DNA of 8,505 bases from DATKMG01 sp035541995. GTDB lineage: Bacteria; Acidobacteriota; Terriglobia; Versatilivoradales; Versatilivoraceae. The notes beneath the pieces were generated by a model. The model searched no databases and had not been told where the DNA came from. It worked only from the letters and a program-made list of their open reading frames with translations. Shown here in pieces: positions 1 through 5,957 of the stretch (positions within the stretch are counted from its first letter, which is position 1; each line of letters starts with the position of its first letter). Location of the stretch: the NCBI GenBank assembly GCA_035541995.1, contig DATKMG010000672.1, positions 1 to 8,505 on the forward strand, read 5' to 3'. The position numbers and the translations under genes are program-made.

Positions 1-601
1 CATTATCGGCAACTTGTCTTTCCTGGCCTTCCTCCATTTCAGATAGCAAAAGCTTGCCTTCTAGGTCCAGACGGTACACGGCCTTTTCGATCTGGCTTTC
101 TCCCTTCGACAGTTGTGTTACAGTCTCCTGTTCGACGACCCGTGCGTCAAGTTTGCCGTTAAGATCCGGTCTAAACGTGGACCTCTTGATCTCCTCCACT
201 TTTCCATGTTTCAGATGATCTTCGCTCATAACCTCCACGGTTTGGAGGCGCCCGTCGTTGTCCGGATTCTGAACAAGTCTCTCAACAGTGAAGTGGTTTT
301 CGTCTAATTTCCGAGCCTTCTCCTGAATCAATCTTTCAATCTGGTCTCCGCCATTGACGGATGGGACCTGAAGTACGGTATTTTTCTCGTAGTTTTTGTC
401 ATCGACTAGTTTTTGATATTGCTGGATCCTCATGACTGTACCAAAGTTTTCTTCGATTCCCTGACCCCGGAAGGAGCGATCTATTGTTGCTTCAGGAGGA
501 CGACCATCAGGACGTGGAGTGGTCTGGGCCCTCGAATCAGTCAGTGAGAGCCAGCACGGCCCTGATGCAATAAGTACCCCACAGATAAGGATTCTATTCA
601 T
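1..601 (-). CDS. Secreted repeat protein of unknown function (partial; C-terminus beyond left edge)
   Basis: An open frame of 200 codons runs from an ATG at 601 to the left edge without a stop. I do not recognise the family. Residues 1-26 look like a Sec signal peptide: M-N-R, then a hydrophobic stretch ILICGVLIASG, ending near S-R-A-Q, with cleavage likely after A25. A short proline-rich linker follows, then a hydrophilic, acidic, probably helical region. Three imperfect repeats are visible with cores around residues 114-123 (NDGRLQTVE), 146-156 (DLNGKLDARVV) and 179-188 (DLEGKLLLSE). The G-K/R-L tripeptides lie 32 and 33 residues apart, and each is followed by an acidic E/Q-rich stretch. 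A G-rich ribosome binding site (607-613) precedes the ATG. The start overlaps the stop of a possible 34-codon ORF, which suggests translational coupling. The gene lies downstream of the TadZ-like gene on the same strand. The protein is probably periplasmic or surface-exposed; its function is unknown. Confidence 0.75.
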   Translation of the reverse strand, partial: MNRILICGVLIASGPCWLSLTDSRAQTTPRPDGRPPEATIDRSFRGQGIEENFGTVMRIQQYQKLVDDKNYEKNTVLQVPSVNGGDQIERLIQEKARKLDENHFTVERLVQNPDNDGRLQTVEVMSEDHLKHGKVEEIKRSTFRPDLNGKLDARVVEQETVTQLSKGESQIEKAVYRLDLEGKLLLSEMEEGQERQVADN

Positions 602-702
602 CCCATTCCCCCCGTATGGTTCCTATGGCGGCCCGTAATACATGGCCGACATTTCTTGACTCCGAGTCTTAGCAACTGCATTAAATGGACAAGATGATTC
701 AT
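598..702 (-). CDS. Possible 34-residue leader peptide or small protein with a CxxC motif
   Basis: A short frame starts at an ATG at 702, preceded by a good Shine-Dalgarno AGGAG (711-715) with an 8-base spacer. It ends in TGA at 600-598, which overlaps the ATG of the secreted protein as ATGA, the arrangement typical of translational coupling. The peptide begins MNHLVHLMQLLRLG, then has a basic stretch with a C-R-P-C pair (residues 18-21) and an Arg/His-rich end with several glycines. No membrane span or known family is evident. It could be a leader whose translation opens the start of the next gene, a genuine small protein, or a chance ORF. The ribosome binding site and the overlap are the only evidence. 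Confidence 0.3.
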   Translation of the reverse strand: MNHLVHLMQLLRLGVKKCRPCITGRHRNHTGGMG

Positions 703-770
703 GCAAAATACTCCTGATGAACTAATCGGTCTTCAGGTGAAATGAGTTTACGAGGTTTTTACTGGCCTGT

Positions 771-2012
771 TCAGGGGTTAAGGGCGGCGAGCACTGCAGA
801 TTCAGGTAACTCTTTCTTAGTCCTTACGACTAGGCCGGTCGGTGTGGGCTTGGCCTGGCACTCAACGAGAGTCCGCAAAATTTCGGCCGACAAATTGTAT
901 AGGACCTTCGTGAACGGTAGTTCCTGAGCTGAGGCGGTCAAAGGGACACCTCGCTGGAGTGAGGAAATCACAGACTTGAAATCATTCGGGATGGTGCAAA
1001 ATGCTTTGTGCCCCAAGACCTTTTCAATTTGCGGAAGATCAATTCCATCGTTCCTGGAATGGCGGTTCACAACAACTCGTATCTTATTCTGAGCGTATCC
1101 AAGGCGAGAGAACACCTGCAAGAGCTGCTGAGCGTTCCTCAGGGCGGGTAGGTCCCCCTTCGAGATCAAGAAGATCGAGTCAGAGAGATCAAGGGCCGCA
1201 ACTCCGTTGCTCTCGAGGGTGTTGCCCGTATCGACCAGAACGAAACCATATTCTCCCTTAAGGTGGAGCAATAGCCGTTTGAGTTCGTGAGGAAAGACGT
1301 GGGACTTGCGGGAGAATCCTCTTGTGAGTGACAGAAGGTCTACGCCCGTAATAGGATGCTTGATAATTGTCCGACGGATATGCTCGTTCTCCCAGGTTGA
1401 CAGTTCTGGTTCCTCTTCGAACAGGTAGCGGTTGTCCCTTACGCCAAACCAGTCAGCCACATTCCCCAGTTGGACATCCAGATCCACAATCAACACGCCC
1501 TTCCTGGAAGTCTTGCTCAAGCACACAGCAAGGTTGGCAACAAGAGTAGTAGTGCCATTTCCTCCTTTCGAACTGATGAATGTGAAGATCGAGCCGGGGA
1601 ATTCACCCTGGGACTCGAGGTGCGTCCGCTGAAGCAACCGATGAAGCGCTTCAGCCAACTGCTCTTGGTTCAAGGACCTTGGAAGACACTCTCTTACGCC
1701 GAATTTCATGGACTTGATCAGGAATGAAGCCTCAACAGGACTCCCAACAACCACAATGGGAAGCAACGGAATTCGGTTATGAATCTGTTCCAGTTGGTGA
1801 AGCCCCTCTTCAGGATTATCTGGCATATCGAAAAAAGCAACATCTAGTTCCAAGGAGCCCATCAGATCGAGGTTCTCCTTAGAAGTCGAGAGATTTTCGG
1901 CCAGGATCTCCTGTTCTATCCTCACTAACTCGACTTTGCCTAGAACATGGCGAAATTCCCGACGATGTCTTTCATTCTGGACGACGACAAGAGCCTTTAA
2001 GCGGGATACCAT
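771..2012 (-). CDS. TadZ/CpaE-like protein: degenerate receiver plus MinD/ParA-type ATPase
   Basis: A 413-residue protein. Residues 5-130 fold like a response-regulator receiver: strand LKALVVV, D62 at the phosphoacceptor position, S91 at the Thr/Ser position. The paired acidic residues are replaced by Q12-N13-E14 and the conserved lysine by arginine in CLPRSL, so phosphorylation is doubtful. Residues 140-390 are a SIMIBI ATPase. Its deviant Walker A is KGGNGTTT (149-156), with signature lysine K149 but Thr where the second P-loop lysine belongs; VDLD (176-179) and LVDTGN (D261) follow. This layout is that of CpaE/TadZ, cytoplasmic proteins that place the Tad/Flp pilus machine at the cell pole. 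No tadA/cpaF, tadB or tadC is present in the window, so a pilus role is not shown; it may position another assembly. The start ATG follows GGGTGAG closely. It lies between a J-domain gene and a secreted-protein gene on the same strand. Confidence 0.85.
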   Translation of the reverse strand: MVSRLKALVVVQNERHRREFRHVLGKVELVRIEQEILAENLSTSKENLDLMGSLELDVAFFDMPDNPEEGLHQLEQIHNRIPLLPIVVVGSPVEASFLIKSMKFGVRECLPRSLNQEQLAEALHRLLQRTHLESQGEFPGSIFTFISSKGGNGTTTLVANLAVCLSKTSRKGVLIVDLDVQLGNVADWFGVRDNRYLFEEEPELSTWENEHIRRTIIKHPITGVDLLSLTRGFSRKSHVFPHELKRLLLHLKGEYGFVLVDTGNTLESNGVAALDLSDSIFLISKGDLPALRNAQQLLQVFSRLGYAQNKIRVVVNRHSRNDGIDLPQIEKVLGHKAFCTIPNDFKSVISSLQRGVPLTASAQELPFTKVLYNLSAEILRTLVECQAKPTPTGLVVRTKKELPESAVLAALNP

Positions 2013-2341
2013 ATCTCACCCGACCACACTTAGTTCAGTTGTACAAGAATATCAGCACTATAGAATGAACGCAGGATTCCACGTGCAATTCTCTCTCCAT
2101 TTCCAGTGGTAAAGTAAACTTTCGTAATGACTAACTCTTGTCCCGACTGTTGTCTTTGAATTTCAACAAGCTGGAATGGGAATTGAGGCTAGTTGAAACA
2201 CTTCATATCGAAGGACGACCGTGAGGCGTATGCTTTTCCATTAACAACCGGGAATTTGAAGTGGAAGATTTGGACTGGCTTTCCCCAAAAAGAGAAGACA
2301 TTTTCTTTCCCAGGGCCAGCGTTCAAAATGCGTTGGATGGC
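2013..2341. other. 329-base gap with a minus-strand frame open except for one TAG; possible gene remnant
   Basis: No intact gene is evident between the J-domain and TadZ-like genes. On the minus strand, the frame that continues directly from the J-domain stop stays open for 50 codons, meets a single TAG (at about 2189-2191), then stays open for about 52 more codons to a TAA near 2021-2019. The conceptual product looks protein-like, for example VFSFWGKPVQIFHFKFPVV before the TAG and ITKVYFTTGNGERIARG after it. The second half has no ATG, GTG or TTG of its own, and neither half has a convincing ribosome binding site. This could be a decayed gene, a lost extension of the J-domain protein, a sequence error, or chance. 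A promoter for the TadZ-like gene could also lie here, but I see no clear -35/-10 pair. Confidence 0.3.
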
Positions 2342-2974
2342 TCAATTTCGCGGGGGAGGCAGTGAAAGCGGGTATCTTTTGCTCTCTGGTTCCAAATATT
2401 CTTTTTCGACCTGGTCAACGCCGGCAATAGTGATTGAAAAGTCGGCCGACTCAGAAACCTTAATTAGGCCTTTTTCCTTCAAATACCAGGTCGAAAAGTC
2501 GAGATCGTGCACTGCACAACTGAGCAACTCAGCCAACACGAGAAGGGACAACTCGGGGTTGTTAGGATTGTTCCGGCGAACATCATACAATGCATAAAGG
2601 ATCAGTTTCCTGATCTCCCTTTCGGAGATTTGATCTTCCATTCCCCGCAATGCTGCTTCAAATGTAGCGGACCGGGAGCCAAGAGCTTCCTGATTCAGGG
2701 GTGGTGAGGACTTAGAGCCACTCTGGGCAGAGGGTCTTACAGATTTTCCGGTCACCCCGGAGAGTTCCAGATCATAACGAGATCGCCTCGCTGGATCCGA
2801 GAGGACTTCATAGGATTTCAAAACCTGCTTGAATTTATCTTCATTCCCTGTCTGTTTATTGTCGGGATGATAGAAGGCAGCGAGGAGCCGGTATACTTTC
2901 GTGATGACCACCTGCGCGGCGTTTGGGCTTATTTGAAGGACATCGTAATGGCTCGGGATTGTGGTGGTGTCCAT
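2342..2974 (-). CDS. J-domain (DnaJ-like) protein with C-terminal winged-helix-like region
   Basis: A 210-residue protein. Residues 8-70 are a J domain: YDVLQIS opens helix I, the HPD signature is at 36-38, and SYEVLSDPARRSRYD (54-68) ends it. HPD is what stimulates the ATPase of a DnaK/Hsp70 partner. Residues 72-104 form a Ser/Gly/Pro-rich linker. There is no Gly/Phe region, zinc-finger repeat or C-terminal substrate domain, so this is a class III (type C) J protein, not DnaJ itself. Residues 115-195 resemble a winged helix: helices REIRKLILYALYDVRR and LSLLVLAELL, then WYLKEKGLIKV and a wing running to ITIAGVDQVE. It could bind DNA or a protein partner. The start is fixed by an in-frame TAA six codons upstream; no strong Shine-Dalgarno is visible. 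An inverted repeat lies 26 bases before the start. Its likely partners are neighbouring products, but that is inference. Confidence 0.8.
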   Translation of the reverse strand: MDTTTIPSHYDVLQISPNAAQVVITKVYRLLAAFYHPDNKQTGNEDKFKQVLKSYEVLSDPARRSRYDLELSGVTGKSVRPSAQSGSKSSPPLNQEALGSRSATFEAALRGMEDQISEREIRKLILYALYDVRRNNPNNPELSLLVLAELLSCAVHDLDFSTWYLKEKGLIKVSESADFSITIAGVDQVEKEYLEPESKRYPLSLPPPRN

Positions 2975-2999
2975 GCTTTGTCTTTGTTCTTAGGAAGTA

Positions 3000-3028
3000 G
3001 AGTTCTTCCTTTGGCAAAGAAGGAACTC
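3000..3028. repeat. 29-base near-perfect inverted repeat upstream of the J-domain gene
   Basis: On the plus strand the arms are GAGTTCTTCCTTT and AAAGAAGGAACTC around a GGC centre. Of 13 positions, 11 are Watson-Crick pairs; one is a G·T wobble and one a mismatch. It sits 26 bases before the J-domain start, downstream of the membrane-protein gene, and is not followed by a T-run on either strand. It therefore looks more like an operator or an mRNA leader hairpin than a Rho-independent terminator, though an imperfect terminator for the membrane-protein gene is possible. Confidence 0.4.
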
Positions 3029-3111
3029 GCCGACTCTGCCTTGACCTTCACTTCGGTTCGATTGCCTGTTCCCAGACTGTCCTTTGAGCCGAGTCAAATA
3101 TCTCGGGGGTT

Positions 3112-3549
3112 TCAATCCAGCAGCCATTCAACAATCACTCCGGTAACAGTCAAGACAAAACTCATCACGAGCATGAAGAACATCTCACCCCCGAGCAGGT
3201 TATTTCGATTCGGGAGGGGGAATTTCTCCTGGTTGTAAAAGAACCCCACAAGCAGGATAAGGATTCCAATCACAATGTGCAGGGAACCATTTTTTTTCTT
3301 GATAAACAGATAGTAAAGCGAAAGGGCTAGTCCGAGGCACCCCAGCGATACCACCATCACTTCCAAGTTATTGCGCGTATGGGGGAATGAATTAATCCGG
3401 AAGAAATTGTCAAAATAAGCATTTCTGGCCAAAAAGGGGCTGCATGCCAGAATAATGGAGATGAATCCTAAAAGTGCGTTTCCTTTCATAGATCGTTCAT
3501 CCGTAGCCAAGAATAGAGTGCCCACGGTTAATTTCGGCACCTTCACCAT
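3112..3549 (-). CDS. Small membrane protein with four predicted helices, function unknown
   Basis: A frame of 145 codons from an ATG at 3549. I do not recognise a family. Four hydrophobic segments are visible at about residues 25-41, 62-83 (LEVMVVSLGCLGLALSLYYL), 90-105 (LHIVIGILILLVGFF) and 122-143. A KKKNG turn follows the second, and polar Asn/Arg-rich loops separate segments 1-2 and 3-4. By the positive-inside rule the KKK turn faces the cytoplasm, which puts both ends in the cytoplasm too. The first 20 residues are polar and not obviously functional; the internal ATG at 3489 (MKGNALLGF) gives a tighter protein starting at helix 1. Neither start has a strong Shine-Dalgarno, so the start is unresolved. 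The gene is divergent from the EF-G gene and precedes the J-domain gene by 137 bases. It is an integral inner-membrane protein; nothing else can be said. Confidence 0.6.
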   Translation of the reverse strand: MVKVPKLTVGTLFLATDERSMKGNALLGFISIILACSPFLARNAYFDNFFRINSFPHTRNNLEVMVVSLGCLGLALSLYYLFIKKKNGSLHIVIGILILLVGFFYNQEKFPLPNRNNLLGGEMFFMLVMSFVLTVTGVIVEWLLD

Positions 3550-3662
3550 TGGGGATTAGAGTTCTCTGTTGATTCAAAAAAAGCGCCTGTGTTAGCATTC
3601 GAGTTTTGTTTAACTCAGGAATTCTTCATAAGGTGGGGTTATTACTGTCGAGACTGGAGTCG

Positions 3663-3669
3663 AAAGGAG
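3663..3669 (+). promoter_or_regulatory. Strong Shine-Dalgarno that fixes the EF-G start
   Basis: AAAGGAG followed by a five-base spacer (TAATC) and GTG at 3675. The reading frame is open further upstream to a TTG at 3606, but that codon has no ribosome binding site. The extra 23 residues would precede the normal EF-G N-terminus (N-I-R-N-I-A just before the P-loop). This site therefore decides the start. Confidence 0.8.
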
Positions 3670-3674
3670 TAATC

Positions 3675-5774
3675 GTGAAGGACTTTGAAAGCGCCAATAT
3701 TCGCAACATCGCGGTGACCGGCCACGGATCCTGCGGGAAAACGTCGCTGGTAGCAGGTTGCTTATACATGGGAGGAGTGGGAAACCGTTTGGGTCGGGTA
3801 GATGACGGCACTACTCTCACGGATTTTGATCCAGAGGAAATCGAGCGCAAAGTCAGTATTACTACGGCTATCGCTTTTATCGAGTGGAATAAAACAAAAC
3901 TTAATTTGCTGGATACTCCGGGCAAGGGAGTTTTTATTCAAGATGCCCGAAATAGCATGCGGGTTGCTGAATCTGCCCTCGTACTGGTAGACGCGGTCGC
4001 GGGCATGGAGGTCCAGACCGAAAAAATTCTTAGGTTCGCGGAAGAATTCAATCTTCCCCTTTTTTTTGTAGTCAACAAACTCGATCGGGAGAATGCTAGC
4101 TTCGAACGAGCAGTGGATTCAATTCACCAAGCGTTCGGTCGCCTCGCCTTTCCCATCCAAATTCCCATTGGAAGAGAAAAAAATTTCGCCGGGCTCATTG
4201 ACCTCTTGCATCTAAAAGCCTACCGGTTCGAACTGAACGGCCAAGGTAAAGCTACAGAAATTGAGATCCCGGGCGAAATGAAAGAGGCGGCTCAGAAAGG
4301 ACACGATACCATCGTGGAGATGGTGGCTGAGTGCGACGATGCCCTAATGGAGGAGTTCTTTGACCAGGGCACGATCTCCCCGGAACACCTGCTGAAAGGC
4401 CTTAAACAGGCAATCGCCGCTCGACGCCTATTTCCTATCCATGCAGTTTCTGCCCTTCCGAACATTGGGACTCAAAGCCTGGTAGAGAACATGATTCAAT
4501 TCTTACCTTCCCCTCTCGACCGGGGGAAGGTCCGGGGAACCATCAGAGAGGGGACTGAACCGGTTGAGCGGAGCATCAATGATCAGGCTCCGCTGTCGGT
4601 TAGTGTCTTCAAAACCCTGGCCGATCCCTTTGCCGGACGCCTCTCCTTCCTTAAAGTATATTCTGGTGTCCTCAAGAATGACGCCTCGGTTACGAACCTT
4701 AATAAGCTGGGTCAGGAGCGCCTCTCTCACCTTTCGATCCCTCAAGGAAAAAACCCCGTCGAAGTCGCGGAGTTGCACGCCGGTGATGTTGGAGTGGTCG
4801 CTAAGCTGAGAGAGACAATCACCGGCGATACTCTGGGAGATAAAGACAACCCCATTTTTTATCCACCTTTACAGTTCCCTGAACCGCTAATTACCTTTGC
4901 CATCGAGCCAAAGTCGCGAGGCGACGAAGACAAGATCAGCAGCGCCTTGCATCGCATCCTGGAGGAAGACCCAACTCTCCGATTCGGCCGGGACCAGCAG
5001 ACTAACGAGATGCTCTTATCGGGCATGGGTCAGATCCATATCGAGACCGTGGTGTCCAGGTTGAAGAAACGCTTTGGAGTGGATGTAAACCTGAAGACCC
5101 CTAAGGTTCCTTACAGAGAAACAATCCGCGGTAAAGCCGATGTTCAGGGGAAACACAAGAAGCAGACTGGTGGCCACGGCCAGTACGGCGATTGTAAGAT
5201 CAAGATGGAACCGCTCCCTCGGGGCGCCAAGTTCGAATTTGTCAACGAAATCTTTGGTGGAGCCATCCCCAAGAACTTCATCCCGGCGGTGGAGAAAGGT
5301 ATCCTGGATGCCGCATCGAGGGGTTACTTGGCAGGGTATCCCGTAGTGGACTTCAGAGTCATCCTTTATGACGGTTCTTATCATGAAGTCGATTCCTCTG
5401 AAATGGCTTTTAAGATCGCGGGCTCATTGGCCTTCAAGAAAGCCATAGAACAAGCCGGTCCCGTTTTGCTGGAACCCATCATGAATGTTGAAGTTTATGC
5501 ACCGGAGATTTACGCCGGAGACTTGATGGGTGACCTAAACGGCCGTCGTGGCCGTGTGCAGGGTATGGACTCTAAGGCGGGGATGCAGGTTATCAAAGCG
5601 CAGGTACCTATGGCTGAAATGCTAACTTATGCCCCTACTCTGACCTCCATGACGCAAGGACGCGGAGACTATACGATGGAGTTCTCCCACTACGACGTTG
5701 TGCCGGCCCAGATAGCCGAAAAGATCGTTGCTCAGGCCAAGGCGGCCAAGGAGGGCGCAGAGGAAGAAGAATAG
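3675..5774 (+). CDS. fusA: Elongation factor G paralogue (EF-G2-type translational GTPase)
   Basis: With the GTG start the product is 699 residues, the usual EF-G length. Domain order is canonical: G domain with P-loop GHGSCGKTS (16-24), G3 DTPG (80-83) and G4 NKLD (134-137); domain II from about 300; domain III from about 400 (ITFAIEPKSRGDEDK); domain IV from about 477 with KHKKQTGGHGQYG and the tip SYHEVDSSE carrying H570; domain V from about 598 (LEPIMNVEVYAPE). An acidic tail ends the protein. Canonical EF-G drives ribosomal translocation with GTP. Here the G domain matches the EF-G2 subgroup instead: RKVSITT replaces RGITIT in switch I, putting Ser61 where the Mg-binding Thr usually lies, and DTPGKG replaces DTPGHVDF, putting K84 at the catalytic His. 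Thermus EF-G2, as I recall it, has Tyr there. No rpsL, rpsG or tuf is adjacent, which supports a secondary copy (often named fusA2). Translocase or a specialised ribosome role are both possible. Confidence 0.93.
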   Translation: MKDFESANIRNIAVTGHGSCGKTSLVAGCLYMGGVGNRLGRVDDGTTLTDFDPEEIERKVSITTAIAFIEWNKTKLNLLDTPGKGVFIQDARNSMRVAESALVLVDAVAGMEVQTEKILRFAEEFNLPLFFVVNKLDRENASFERAVDSIHQAFGRLAFPIQIPIGREKNFAGLIDLLHLKAYRFELNGQGKATEIEIPGEMKEAAQKGHDTIVEMVAECDDALMEEFFDQGTISPEHLLKGLKQAIAARRLFPIHAVSALPNIGTQSLVENMIQFLPSPLDRGKVRGTIREGTEPVERSINDQAPLSVSVFKTLADPFAGRLSFLKVYSGVLKNDASVTNLNKLGQERLSHLSIPQGKNPVEVAELHAGDVGVVAKLRETITGDTLGDKDNPIFYPPLQFPEPLITFAIEPKSRGDEDKISSALHRILEEDPTLRFGRDQQTNEMLLSGMGQIHIETVVSRLKKRFGVDVNLKTPKVPYRETIRGKADVQGKHKKQTGGHGQYGDCKIKMEPLPRGAKFEFVNEIFGGAIPKNFIPAVEKGILDAASRGYLAGYPVVDFRVILYDGSYHEVDSSEMAFKIAGSLAFKKAIEQAGPVLLEPIMNVEVYAPEIYAGDLMGDLNGRRGRVQGMDSKAGMQVIKAQVPMAEMLTYAPTLTSMTQGRGDYTMEFSHYDVVPAQIAEKIVAQAKAAKEGAEEEE

Positions 5775-5948
5775 TCTTGCCCCTCGGAATTCTCCATCCG
5801 AACTGGCCGGGCCTGACACGGCCTCAAGCCGACACGGACGTAACTTCCGCCGAATCTAAGTAGTGCTCTCACCCTACAGTCGTAAGCCGAACCAACCGAT
5901 AAAATAAGAGGCCGGAAGATTCTGGATCTTGAGGATCCTTGCGCCTGT

Positions 5949-5953
5949 GGGAG
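5949..5953 (+). promoter_or_regulatory. Ribosome binding site of the hybrid kinase gene
   Basis: GGGAG followed by TCAC and ATG at 5958. Spacing is short but workable, and it supports this ATG. The 183 bases between the EF-G stop and this gene hold no ORF of note. A TAAAAT hexamer at 5900-5905 could be a -10 box, but no matching -35 element is convincing. No T-run hairpin follows the EF-G gene, so its terminator is not visible. Confidence 0.45.
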
Positions 5954-5957
5954 TCAC

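Noticed and set aside
622..648. CGGCC/GGCCG hairpin between the TadZ-like and secreted-protein genes as a terminator
   Set aside because: Short stem, long loop and no T-run; it also lies inside the possible 34-codon ORF.
2203..2301. Minus-strand ORF of 32 codons in the 329-base gap
   Set aside because: Serine-rich sequence, no convincing Shine-Dalgarno, and it competes with a longer open frame in the same stretch.
2193..2597. Plus-strand open frame of 134 codons across the J-domain gene end and the gap
   Set aside because: Most of it lies antisense to the J-domain gene, which has clear motifs; the predicted protein has no recognisable domain and no ribosome binding site was seen.
3569..3597. 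TTGATT ... TTAGCA as a sigma-70 promoter for the EF-G gene
   Set aside because: The spacing is right at 17 bases but the -10 match is poor, so it was not listed as a feature.
3601..3616. GAGTT/AACTC inverted repeat with a six-base loop before the EF-G gene
   Set aside because: A five-base stem is too short to separate from chance, and there is no terminator-like T-run.
5900..5905. TAAAAT as a -10 box for the kinase gene
   Set aside because: No -35 hexamer at proper distance; the only candidate, TACAGT, has a 19-base spacer and weak match. Mentioned only as a possibility.
5924..5938. GGATC-TTGAG-GATCC inverted repeat before the kinase gene
   Set aside because: Five-base arms only; likely chance. 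It could be a small operator but nothing supports that.
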